NCBI GenBank assembly: GCA_965197825.1
Contig: CBDANW010000002.1
Coordinates: 496,001-560,000, forward strand
Length of the DNA stretch: 64,000 bases
Origin: CBDANW01 sp965197825
GTDB lineage: Bacteria; Acidobacteriota; Vicinamibacteria; Marinacidobacterales; DATDRI01
Direction: 5' to 3'
In this document: positions 16,776 through 24,581 of the stretch, one piece after another
Numbering within the stretch: the stretch's first letter is position 1
Layout of the letters: each line of letters starts with the position of its first letter
Translations under genes and position numbers: made by a program
Notes under the pieces: generated by a model
The model's database searches: none
What the model saw: only the letters and a program-made list of their open reading frames with translations
Told to the model about the DNA's origin: nothing

Positions 16776-18284
16776 GTGGTTCGCATAAAAAACGAACACG
16801 ACCTCGAAACACTCCGCCAGATAGCTCTCCTCGTTGATAACGAGAACCAGCGCCTCGTCAATGAAAACGTTCGTCTGCGAGTGGAACTGGCGAGACTCCA
16901 TGGTGTGCCGGAAACGGAGCAACTTGAACTGTCGGTTCTCAAGCAACTACAGGAAAAGCGAGAGAGCATTTTCCGCATCGACGAAAAGCGGACCCGGAAG
17001 AAAACGAAGGCTAAAAAGAACAAGAAGAAAGGGCACGGCCCGCGCGAACAGCCTCATCTTCCCGTGGTCGACAAAGTAATCGAACTCGCCGAGACAGAGA
17101 AAAAGTGCTCGGTGTGCGACGGCGAGATGGCGGGTCAATACGAGGAATCGGAAGTGGTGACGGTGGTGAAGCGGAGCTTCGTCATCGAACGGCATTTGCG
17201 GAAAAAGTACCGCTGCCGATGTAACGCGAACGTCGTCACCGCACCGGCGGCGACGAAGCTTCAGCCCGGAGGCCGCTACTCGGTGGAGTTCGCGACCGAA
17301 GTGGCCATCAGCAAGTACCTGGACCATATGCCTCTCGAGCGCCAGGTTCGGATGATGCGCCGCGAAGGGCTAGATATCGACAGCCAGACGCTGTGGGACC
17401 AGCTGAACGTACTGGCACGTCATCTGAATCCGGTGTACGACGCTCTGGGAGAGAAGGTTTTGGAGTCACCCGTCATCCACGCCGACGAAACGCGGTGGCC
17501 TCTGATGGGCTCGATGAAGAAGTCGGCGGGCACGGTGTGGGGCGTTTCGAGTCCGGACATCGCGTACTACCGAATGCTGCCGACGAAATCGACGGAAGAT
17601 GGCCAAAAGGTGCTGGGGACCTACTCCGGCATCGCGGTTGTGGACGGCTACGCGGTGTACGAGGTGCTAGCTCGTGCCGGTCCAGACGGCTACGCGGCTC
17701 GTGCCGGTCCACAGTTTCGTCTCGCCCACTGCTGGGCGCACGTGAAAAGAAAGTTCGACGAAGCCAGCGAGCACTACCCGCAAGCTTGCTCCGAAGTGCT
17801 TCGTTTGATCGGAGAGCTGTACGAAGTCGAACGCGAGGTCCCGGGTCCGTTTCCCGGCGATGAAAAAGCTCAGAAACTGAGACTTCGTTTACGCAAGCAA
17901 CGTTCGCAGCGGATCTTGAAAGCGATTCGGCAATGGGGCGAGAGCCAAAGAGGATTGCCGCGAAGCGACTTCGGCAAGGCGGTCCGCTACATGCTGGAGA
18001 GATGGGAGACACTCACGCTGTTCGCCGAAAACCCTCTCGTCTGGCTTGACAACAATCACGCCGAGCGCGCCCTGAGGGAACCTGTCGTCGGTCGCAAAAA
18101 TCACTACGGCAGTCGATCGAAACGCGGAACCGACGTCGCAGCGCTGTTCTACACCCTGTGCGAGACCACGAAGCTTCAGAACGTCGACCCCAGGGCCTAC
18201 ATGCTCGAAGCGGCCTACGCCGCCATCAACCAGCCAGGAACCGTGTTACTCCCCGACGCCCTACGCAACAACTCCGCTGCGTAG
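16776..18284 (+). CDS. tnpC: IS66 TnpC transposase
   Basis: This 502-aa DDE transposase starts at a GTG 14 bp after tnpB. Order: leucine-zipper-like N-terminus (ETLRQIALLVDNENQRLVNE), zinc finger (CSVCDGEM...YRCRCNA), DDE core with HADETRWPLMG, VVDGYAVYEVL and LAHCWAHVKRKF, and the C-terminal LDNNHAERALREPVVGRKNH. A short internal duplication gives ARAGPDGYAARAGP (near 17670-17715), which also occurs in the 31 kb fragment, so it predates the copy. Confidence 0.92.
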   Translation: MVRIKNEHDLETLRQIALLVDNENQRLVNENVRLRVELARLHGVPETEQLELSVLKQLQEKRESIFRIDEKRTRKKTKAKKNKKKGHGPREQPHLPVVDKVIELAETEKKCSVCDGEMAGQYEESEVVTVVKRSFVIERHLRKKYRCRCNANVVTAPAATKLQPGGRYSVEFATEVAISKYLDHMPLERQVRMMRREGLDIDSQTLWDQLNVLARHLNPVYDALGEKVLESPVIHADETRWPLMGSMKKSAGTVWGVSSPDIAYYRMLPTKSTEDGQKVLGTYSGIAVVDGYAVYEVLARAGPDGYAARAGPQFRLAHCWAHVKRKFDEASEHYPQACSEVLRLIGELYEVEREVPGPFPGDEKAQKLRLRLRKQRSQRILKAIRQWGESQRGLPRSDFGKAVRYMLERWETLTLFAENPLVWLDNNHAERALREPVVGRKNHYGSRSKRGTDVAALFYTLCETTKLQNVDPRAYMLEAAYAAINQPGTVLLPDALRNNSAA

Positions 18285-18345
18285 CTTCTCCTCCGAATCG
18301 CGACGTTCCAACCCGCTCCAGTGGGGCACGGCGAAGAGTTACAGA

Positions 18346-18457
18346 GCATGCGCTACATTCGCAAGTACAACGAAGACCCCAAGCCCGTGAAGTGGACCTA
18401 CAACGATCCGTCACGACGCATTAAAACCACTAAACGTTCAGTTGTTACAGTCCACTA
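18346..18457 (+). mobile_element. IS630 3'-end remnant
   Basis: About 110 bp identical to the last part of the IS630 transposase gene (CATGCGCTACATTCGC to the end GTTACAGTCCAC plus TA). The complete IS630 starts right after its TA, so the two are head-to-tail, sharing the dinucleotide. Confidence 0.85.
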
Positions 18458-19564
18458 GTGGACCGTAACATTTAAGTATTTAGTAGTAATATCTCTCTCA
18501 TGCGAGGGAGAGCCGTTGTGTTGACTCAAGCGGAACATAGGGAGCTTGGCAAACGAGTTTCGAGCCGTAGCGGTCGAGCGGATGACGCGCGGATCGCTCG
18601 GATGTTGCTCTTGCTGGCAGACGGTGCAAGCTATACGCAGGTGCAGCAGACGGTGGGCTGCACGGCGCCTTTTATCAGCAAGTGGAAACGCCGATTCTTG
18701 GAGGAGCGTCTGGCAGGTCTGTACGCGCGTCACGAGGGGCGTCCGATTCAAGTGCTCACGCCTCGGATGGAAGCACGGATTCTTTCGTGGACGCAGAAAA
18801 AACCGACCGACGGCTCGACTCACTGGAGCACGCGTCGACTTGCGAAGAAGCTGGGAATCCATCACATGATGGTGGCTCGCACTTGGAAAAAGCATGGTCT
18901 CCAGCCACACCGAATTGAGCATTACAAGGCCTCCAACGATCCGGATTTCGAGACGAAGGCAGCGGATATCATCGGTCTATATATGAATCCACCTCAGCAC
19001 GCTGCGGTGTTTTGTATTGATGAGAAAACGGCGATCCAAGCCCTGGATCGACGGGACCCGATCTTGCCGTTGTCTCCCGGGCGGGCCGAGCGACACGGTT
19101 TCGAGTACGTCCGGCATGGAACGCTTTCTCTCTACGCCGCCTTCGACACGAAGACGGGGGTGGTTTTGGGCAAGACTGTCCGCCGCCATACCAGCCAGGA
19201 GTTCGTCGCCTTCTTGGAGCAGCTGGTTGCGAGCCACAAGCGAAAGCGCGAAATACATGTCATCCTCGACAATCTGTCGGCTCACAAGACCGCCAAGGTC
19301 GCACAGTTCCTCGAGGCCAACCCAAAAGTCCGACTCCACTTCACACCCACACATTCCTCCTGGCTGAACAAAATCGAACTCTGGTTCTCCAAGATCGAGC
19401 GTGCCCTGATCCATCGAGGCGTGTTCACGTCAACCCACGACCTGACCCGCAAGATCATGCGCTACATTCGCAAGTACAACGAAGACCCCAAGCCCGTGAA
19501 GTGGACCTACAACGATCCGTCACGACGCATTAAAACCACTAAACGTTCAGTTGTTACAGTCCAC
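18458..19564 (+). mobile_element. IS630-family element, copy 1
   Basis: The element is 1107 bp, flanked by TA at 18456-18457 and 19565-19566. Ends are GTGGACCGTAAC and the reverse complement of GTGGACTGTAAC. It lies between an IS630 remnant and a TA-flanked mini-element. Copy 2 at 36256-37362 has exactly the same length. Confidence 0.92.
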
Positions 19565-19567
19565 TAG
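18500..19567 (+). CDS. IS630-family transposase, copy 1
   Basis: This 355-aa protein has an N-terminal double helix-turn-helix (ADGASYTQVQQTVGCTAPFI) and a Tc1/mariner-type DDE domain: VFCIDEKTAIQALDRR (Asp 1), VILDNLSAHKTAKV (Asp 2) and SSWLNKIELWFSKIERAL (Glu). The stop TAG (19565-19567) is not encoded by the element: TA is the target dinucleotide and G is the next flanking base. It differs from copy 2 at a few residues (for example S/R in SSRSGRA, H/Y in PTHSSW). Confidence 0.93.
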   Translation: MRGRAVVLTQAEHRELGKRVSSRSGRADDARIARMLLLLADGASYTQVQQTVGCTAPFISKWKRRFLEERLAGLYARHEGRPIQVLTPRMEARILSWTQKKPTDGSTHWSTRRLAKKLGIHHMMVARTWKKHGLQPHRIEHYKASNDPDFETKAADIIGLYMNPPQHAAVFCIDEKTAIQALDRRDPILPLSPGRAERHGFEYVRHGTLSLYAAFDTKTGVVLGKTVRRHTSQEFVAFLEQLVASHKRKREIHVILDNLSAHKTAKVAQFLEANPKVRLHFTPTHSSWLNKIELWFSKIERALIHRGVFTSTHDLTRKIMRYIRKYNEDPKPVKWTYNDPSRRIKTTKRSVVTVH

Positions 19568-19782
19568 TGCCCTGTATCAGTGATCGTTGCCTAAGGCTCG
19601 AGGCCATTTTGTGTGCTGGCGAGGCGTGCCGACGAAGGCATATCTGGATATTTCGAGCCGCCTTCCGCAGCGAGCCTGTCGAGCGGAGGGCTAGGCCGAA
19701 GGCCGAACTGGAACGATGGCGCAACGAAGCCAGCGCGCAAAAGGGGCCGAGATTTAGGTGACGAATCACTGATACAGGGCAC
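19567..19782. mobile_element. TA-flanked fold-back mini-element (MITE 1)
   Basis: The segment is 216 bp. Its ends are a perfect 18-bp inverted repeat, GTGCCCTGTATCAGTGAT and its reverse complement, extending imperfectly for about ten more bases. TA lies on each side (19565-19566, 19783-19784). The interior is also an imperfect inverted repeat (GCTCGAGGCCATTTT...GTGCTGG against the strand of CCAGCGCGCAAAAGGGGCC), so the whole unit could fold into one hairpin. No gene. TA flanks fit mobilisation by an IS630/Tc1-type transposase, but its ends differ from the IS630 here. Confidence 0.8.
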
Positions 19783-19807
19783 TAGGGCTGGCCGTTCCTT
19801 GAACCGC

Positions 19808-21553
19808 TCAGACGCGGATGAAGACGCTGTTCTCGTTGCCCAGCTCGCGAGCCGCGGGCGTGAGGATGGTGGCAGACCCGATCGGGAGTTTCCGTCCGTC
19901 CTCCAGGGCTCGCCGAACGTCTTCTTCGGAGACGAAATCGAGGGGACTGGTGGGAGAGGGCGCTTTGGTTTCATCCCGTTTTGGATTCGTGCTCTCAACG
20001 CTCGCCGACGACGCGGCCGGTGGTTGGGTCTCGCTCGCATCACCACCGCCGCGAAGACCCCGACCGAAGAGGAACCGCTCAACCCGTTCCTCAATCGAAG
20101 GAGCCACGCTGGTCACGGCGGGAGCCGCCTGAGCGGGAGGTGAGGCAAGCTGCTGCGCTCCGTATTCCGCAACGGCAGCCTCGACATCGACCGGTCGCAA
20201 CTCGAACGCAAGCCGCTTGATGTTGATCAGATGAAGCGGCGTGATGTTGTCGGAGGTGACGTTGCCTCCGTACGCACCACACCCGAGGGTCATGGCCGGA
20301 TCGAGACCAGTGCTGAAGCCGACCGCGCCGTGAGTGGCGGTCGAATTGGCGATGATGCGGTACGCCGGCTTCTGAAGGGCGAACTCCATGATGACGTCCC
20401 GGTTCTGCGAATGAATGGACAGCGTATGCCCCATCCCGCCGTAGCGCAGGATTTCCTTGGATCGCTCGCAGGCTTGCTGCCAATCCTTCACGACGTAGAA
20501 CGCGAGAATCGGTGAGAGCTTCTCGATGGAAAGTGGATAGTCTCGACCCACGCCATCCAGCTCGGCAACCAGGACTCTCGTACCGGCAGGAACGGTGATG
20601 CCGGCCTTCTGGGCAATGTAGGTGGCACTCTTGCCGACGATTTGCGGATTGGCCAGGCGACTAGGACTGATGGCGATCTTCTCGACCGCATGGATTTGCT
20701 CGGCGTTGAGGAACGCGCCTCCCTGCTTCGTCACCTGCGCCCTTACCTGTTGGGAGATAGCCTCATCACAAATCAGTGCTTGCTCGGAACAACAAAGCGT
20801 TCCGTTGTCGTAGCTCTTCCCGGTCAGAATGTCCCCCACCGCCTTGACGACATCCGCCGTGGACTCGATGTAGGCGGGGACATTCCCTGGGCCGACCCCG
20901 AAGGCCGGCTTCCCGGAGCTATACGCGGCGCGCACCAGCCCCATGCCACCGGTGGCGAGAATAACGGAAGTGGATCGATTGCGCATTAGCTCCTGAGTGC
21001 CTTCGATCGACACGTGCTCCATGCACTCGATGGAACCTTCCGGTGCCCCCGTGGCAAGGGCCGCTCGACGCATGACATCGGCGGTAGCGCAGATGCATTT
21101 CTTGGCAGCGGGGTGAGGAGACAGAACGATCGTGTTGCGCGCCTTGAGACTGATGAGAATTTTGTAAATAGCCGTGGAAGTGGGGTTCGTCGAGGGAATG
21201 ACGGCGGCGATGACCCCGACGGGCTCTGCGATCTCGTAGAGCTTCTTCTCCGGCACCTCGCGGATGATCCCCACCGTCTTCATGTCTTTGATGAAACGAT
21301 GGACATCCACTGCGGCGAACTTGTTCTTGACGAACTTGTGTTCGACGACGCCGTATCCCGTTTCTTCGACGGCAAGCTTCGCCAGCTCCATGGATGCATC
21401 CGAAGCCGCCTGAGCGGCCGCAGCGACGATGCGATCGATTTTGTCCTGCGGGAAGTGGCCCAGCGTGCTCCACGCTTCTTTCGCGCGACCGAGGAGGGTC
21501 CGCGCTTCCTGAACGGATAGCAGATCCGCGTCTTTCACCAGCGCCGGCATCAT
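19808..21553 (-). CDS. CoA-acylating aldehyde dehydrogenase, microcompartment-associated (EutE/PduP-like)
   Basis: It is predicted to oxidise an aldehyde (acetaldehyde or propionaldehyde) to acyl-CoA with NAD inside a microcompartment. At 581 aa it exceeds EutE (about 460). The core has PVGVIAAVIPSTNPTSTAIY, FGVGPGNVPAYIE and the catalytic Cys in NGTLCCSEQALI, with the AdhE-like ILRYGGMGHTLSIHS. After residue 470 an extension holds a short amphipathic helix SIEERVERFLFGRG, a possible encapsulation peptide, then a Pro/Ala/Ser linker and DFVSEEDVRRALEDGRKLP...ILTPAAREL. It is 55 bp downstream of the shell gene. Confidence 0.85.
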   Translation of the reverse strand: MMPALVKDADLLSVQEARTLLGRAKEAWSTLGHFPQDKIDRIVAAAAQAASDASMELAKLAVEETGYGVVEHKFVKNKFAAVDVHRFIKDMKTVGIIREVPEKKLYEIAEPVGVIAAVIPSTNPTSTAIYKILISLKARNTIVLSPHPAAKKCICATADVMRRAALATGAPEGSIECMEHVSIEGTQELMRNRSTSVILATGGMGLVRAAYSSGKPAFGVGPGNVPAYIESTADVVKAVGDILTGKSYDNGTLCCSEQALICDEAISQQVRAQVTKQGGAFLNAEQIHAVEKIAISPSRLANPQIVGKSATYIAQKAGITVPAGTRVLVAELDGVGRDYPLSIEKLSPILAFYVVKDWQQACERSKEILRYGGMGHTLSIHSQNRDVIMEFALQKPAYRIIANSTATHGAVGFSTGLDPAMTLGCGAYGGNVTSDNITPLHLINIKRLAFELRPVDVEAAVAEYGAQQLASPPAQAAPAVTSVAPSIEERVERFLFGRGLRGGGDASETQPPAASSASVESTNPKRDETKAPSPTSPLDFVSEEDVRRALEDGRKLPIGSATILTPAARELGNENSVFIRV

Positions 21554-21608
21554 TAGGTTCCTGAGAAGCTCCTTGACATTCTTTGCTGGGCTGGCCTCCC
21601 AGCTGGCC

Positions 21609-21881
21609 CTACGACGGCCGCGGCAGAATCTCTTCGACGCCGCTATCGGGGCTGGGGATGATGTGGACAGAAACCAACTCGCCTACTCGTCGCGCGGCTG
21701 CCGCGCCGGCGTCGACTGCCGCTTTGACCGCTCCAACGTCTCCCCGCACGAGAACCGTCACCAGGCCGGCCTCGATGTATTCGCGACCGATGAGAACGAC
21801 GTTGGCCGTCTTGACCATGGCGTCCGCCGCTTCAATCGAGCCGATGAGGCCCTTCGTTTCGACCATGCCCAGCGCTTCCAT
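21609..21881 (-). CDS. Bacterial microcompartment shell protein, BMC-H (PduA/EutM-like)
   Basis: This 90-aa single BMC domain forms hexameric shell tiles. The ATG at 21881 follows GAGGGGGACG; the longer open frame upstream is rejected because BMC-H proteins begin MEALGMVETKG. Conserved features are GLIGSIEAADAMVKTANV, the GDVGAVKAAVDAGAAAAR helix, and VHIIPSPDSGVEEILP. The only other microcompartment gene here is the downstream dehydrogenase, so the rest of the shell must be encoded elsewhere. Confidence 0.95.
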   Translation of the reverse strand: MEALGMVETKGLIGSIEAADAMVKTANVVLIGREYIEAGLVTVLVRGDVGAVKAAVDAGAAAARRVGELVSVHIIPSPDSGVEEILPRPS

Positions 21882-21971
21882 CGTCCCCCTCTTGCGTTCA
21901 GGACTCGCTTCAGAACGCCCCGGCTTAGCGGGCTTGGGAATGAGAACCGTTCGCCCTTTCTCGAGGCTGGC

Positions 21972-22001
21972 AATATAGCATCGCCCGGAAGAGACCGTCA
22001 A
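21972..22001 (-). promoter_or_regulatory. Predicted sigma-70 promoter for the BMC-aldehyde dehydrogenase pair
   Basis: On the minus strand TTGACG (21996-22001) and TATATT (21972-21977) are separated by 18 nt, about 90 bp upstream of the shell gene start. Confidence 0.55.
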
Positions 22002-22163
22002 GGTGAGACTTAGCCCCACCTGGCGCGCCCGCCGGAGGCCCGCCCATTGACTCGCGGAACCGGCTGTGACATAGTGGCTGACTTTGGATCTGCGCCCGGA
22101 GAGGGTCTCCCGGCAATCGCCGTAACGGAACTCAAACTCTGTAACAAACGAGGAAGTACCAGA

Positions 22164-23060
22164 ATGAAGGAAATGCTGCACCGGGTTAGTCTAATCGTTC
22201 TCGCGGGGCTCGTGTCCTTGACCGCAGGAGCATGTCAAGGCAACGGAGGAGTAGAAGTTCAATCCATCTCTCCAGCCATCGAGCTCAACAAGCCGCAGGC
22301 CCCGATAGGAAGTCCCATCGAAGCCACGTACCGCTTCGAACTGGGGCCGGACTTCGAATCCTTGGACAAGGATTACACCGTCTTCGTGCATTTCCTCGAC
22401 TCTCATGACGAGCTTCTTTTCACGGACGATCATCAACCCCCGGAGCCCACCAGCACCTGGCAAGAGGGTTCGACGATCGAGTACGCGAGGACCGTCTTCG
22501 TCCCCCTCTATCCCTATTTGGGCACCGCGACCATCGAAATGGGACTTTACTTCTCGGAAACTGGAGAGAGATTGGGACTATCCGGCACGGACACGGGCCA
22601 AATGGGCTACCGCGTCGGCCAGCTGACGCTCCTCGACCAAAAGGAAAACATCTTCCTGGTCTACAAGGAAGGCTGGCATCCCCTGGAGTCCTCGTCAGAG
22701 AACCCAGCTCTCGAGTGGCAGTGGACGAAGCAGGAAGCGGTGTGTTCTTTCAAGAACCCGAAAGTGGACTCGCTCCTCTACCTGAGGGCCGATACGAATA
22801 TCGAGGCGTTCTCCGAGCCGCTGCAAGTGAGCGTTTTCGTTGGAGACACCGAGCTCACACAGATCACGGTCGAAGACCGAGATCCTTTTCTCACCAAAAT
22901 CCCCATCCCTGCCACGGCTCTCGGCAGCGAAGACTGGGTCGACCTCAGAATCGTCAACAATCAGTCCTTCGTGCCGTCAGAGCTTGGGATTGGAAGCGAT
23001 CCGCGTCAGCTCGGTCTGAGGGTGTATCACCTTTACATCGATCCCCAACCCGGCACCTAG
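22164..23060 (+). CDS. Predicted lipoprotein of unknown function
   Basis: The 298-aa protein starts at the ATG at 22164, after GAGGAAG; earlier in-frame codons lack a ribosome-binding site. Residues 1-25 are a lipoprotein signal ending in the lipobox LTAGAC. Two beta-rich regions follow: YRFELGPDFESLDKDYTVFV resembles accessory beta-sandwich domains, and LYLRADTNIEAFSEPLQVSV a second. No catalytic motif was recognised. The stop TAG lies exactly at the TA target of the next mini-element, so the natural C-terminus may have been altered. Confidence 0.75.
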   Translation: MKEMLHRVSLIVLAGLVSLTAGACQGNGGVEVQSISPAIELNKPQAPIGSPIEATYRFELGPDFESLDKDYTVFVHFLDSHDELLFTDDHQPPEPTSTWQEGSTIEYARTVFVPLYPYLGTATIEMGLYFSETGERLGLSGTDTGQMGYRVGQLTLLDQKENIFLVYKEGWHPLESSSENPALEWQWTKQEAVCSFKNPKVDSLLYLRADTNIEAFSEPLQVSVFVGDTELTQITVEDRDPFLTKIPIPATALGSEDWVDLRIVNNQSFVPSELGIGSDPRQLGLRVYHLYIDPQPGT

Positions 23061-23208
23061 TGCCGTTTCCAACTTGGGCATTGGGCGCCAGACCTACCGT
23101 CGTCCTCACCCTAAGCAGTTGGAACGGTCCCCGGAACTGATTAGCCCAGTTCGATCCCGGCGCCGCTAGGAACCGCCCCCGTCCTCGACGCGATAGTTGG
23201 AACGGCAC
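23060..23208. mobile_element. TA-flanked mini-element (MITE 2)
   Basis: The segment is 149 bp, with terminal inverted repeats GTGCCGTTTCCAACT (left) and AGTTGGAACGGCAC (right, one T fewer) and TA on both sides (23058-23059, 23209-23210). No open frame. Its ends share only the first five bases (GTGCC) with MITE 1, so this is a second family. Confidence 0.75.
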
Positions 23209-23246
23209 TAACCCAATAAAGTCCAACAACGACGCTGTCGCCCTCG

Positions 23247-23266
23247 CCCCACACTTTTTCGTGGGG
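23247..23266. terminator. Hairpin in a gene-free stretch, possible terminator
   Basis: CCCCAC and GTGGGG pair around an 8-nt loop (ACTTTTTC). It lies in the 420-bp gene-free stretch 23211-23632 between MITE 2 and the exported protein. There is no T run after the stem, so intrinsic termination is uncertain. Nothing else was recognised in that stretch. Confidence 0.3.
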
Positions 23267-23653
23267 TTCCCACCCCACTTATGTCACGGATTGACGACAC
23301 TACATGTCTGTCGCCGGGACAGATGAGGCCTTCCCCATAACCAAGCGACCTTCTCCGCTCGAGACGATCCATTCCTTTCCGAGGTTTAGCGTCAAGAGAT
23401 GAACGTGCGCTCCAACTCGTTTTGTTGCCCTCCGCTGGCACCTTTGTTGCAAAAACAAAATTCGAGGCGACACCCGGTTGAACCCGCCAGGGTTCGGCAA
23501 GCCGAGCAACAATCAGGCCGTGCCCTGAACGAACAGGCCCTCACGAACTCGAATCGTACGTCCTCATAACAGAAGAAAAGGACACCGGGAGAATCCGAGG
23601 TCTCCCGAGTCCTCCGAACACGAGTACTTCGGATGAAAGGGCGTAGTGTTGCC

Positions 23654-24181
23654 ATGAAGACCAAGCTAGAACGTTGTGGCGCGTTGGGAATGTTTGTGCT
23701 GCTCGCGGTTTCCGGTTCCGGCTCGGTGCTGGCCGGGGAAACCAAAGCGATACCCAGAAGCCTCTACGTGCCCGTGTCGTTCCGAAGCTGCGAGCATCTG
23801 GTGGGAACGACGCTCTTCATCGGGGACCAGCCCGTGGGGTCGTTGCCCACGGAGCGGATTTTCGTGTTCACGTACTATCCCAACCTGAAGCGCCTGGAGC
23901 CCGCGTTCACCGAGCTTAGCATCGAGGGCGTTCGCTCAGACGACGGAAGTCCTTTCCTCGGGCGTCTAGCTATCAATCCCACCGCCATCTCCACCGCCGA
24001 AGAAAGAATCGATCTCGACTTCGAGCGGGCGAAGCAGCAGTTCACGTACCGTATCGACGTCCGCTACGAGAAGGTTCACGTGCTCATTCGCTGTGAAGCG
24101 GCGTGCGGGCATGAAGACGACGCGAGGGCGACGGCCTCGCTGGGAGCAGCCCCAACAATGGAGGTGGCGGAGAAGCCGTAG
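23654..24181 (+). CDS. Small exported protein of unknown function
   Basis: It is 175 aa from the ATG at 23654; an in-frame ATG at 23633 is the alternative. A signal peptide (GMFVLLAVSGSGSVLAG) is followed by a beta-rich domain with SFRSCEHLVGTTLFIGDQPVG and a late pair CEAAC. No family recognised. The stop is followed at once by the 46-nt repeat cluster. Confidence 0.65.
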   Translation: MKTKLERCGALGMFVLLAVSGSGSVLAGETKAIPRSLYVPVSFRSCEHLVGTTLFIGDQPVGSLPTERIFVFTYYPNLKRLEPAFTELSIEGVRSDDGSPFLGRLAINPTAISTAEERIDLDFERAKQQFTYRIDVRYEKVHVLIRCEAACGHEDDARATASLGAAPTMEVAEKP

Positions 24182-24189
24182 GCTTGGAC

Positions 24190-24311
24190 GCTAGTTAGAC
24201 GCCGCTTGGCGTCAATATACGAGATCTTACTATCAAGCAAGCCAGACGCCTGTTCGAGCGTCGATATGGGTGGGTGCTCCTGTCGAGGTGGTCAGACGCT
24301 AGTCAGACGCC
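24190..24311 (+). repeat. 46-nt palindromic-end repeat cluster A
   Basis: Two units lie at 24206-24250 and 24256-24299, with partial units before (24190-24203) and after (24299-24311). The full unit begins TTGGCGTCAATATACGAGAT and ends CCAGACGCC, so each unit opens with GGCGTC and closes with its complement GACGCC. The same family is at 27675-27880 (inverted) and 39145-39304. Confidence 0.75.
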
Positions 24312-24453
24312 TCTTCGCCCTCAGATCCAGCGTAATCTGCAGTCGGGTTTTCTGCCCCGGGCGACGATCCGGCAACTCGATCCGCATGACCTCGGGCGAC
24401 GTGTGCTCGGGCCCAGCGCCATCGCCAATCCGCACGTCGAGGGCCAAATGCTT
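24292..24453 (-). pseudogene. C-terminal remnant of an unidentified protein
   Basis: An open frame on the minus strand, interrupted upstream by the IS66 end at 24454, reads LALDVRIGDGAGPEHTSPEV, MRIELPDRRPGQKTRLQITL and DLRAKRRLTSV. It looks like a beta-sandwich. Its last residues are encoded by the repeat unit, so its native end is also lost. Family not recognised. Confidence 0.4.
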
Positions 24454-24581
24454 GTAACTCCTCGCCGTGCCCCACTGGAGCGGGTTGGAACGTCGCGATT
24501 CGGAGGAGAAGCTACGCAGCGGAGTTGTCGCGTAGGGCGTCGGGGAGTAACACGGTTCCTGGCTGGTTGATGGCGGCGTAG

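Larger units (their letters stand above)
15961..18342 (+). mobile_element. IS66-family element, complete (tnpA-tnpB-tnpC)
   Basis: The element is 2382 bp. The left end is GTAACTCCTCTCCGTGGCCC and the right end is the reverse complement of GTAACTCTTCGCCGTGCCCC. It carries three genes in order with an ATGA overlap between the first two. No 8-bp target duplication is visible: the left flank is a cut IS1595 and the right flank is an IS630 remnant, so flanking sequence was rearranged after insertion. Fragments of the same element recur at 24454-26144, 31106-31792 and 61951-62060. Confidence 0.9.

Noticed and set aside
19808..21553. AdhE bifunctional alcohol/aldehyde dehydrogenase
   Set aside because: The iron-dependent alcohol dehydrogenase domain is absent; the C-terminal extension is short and different.
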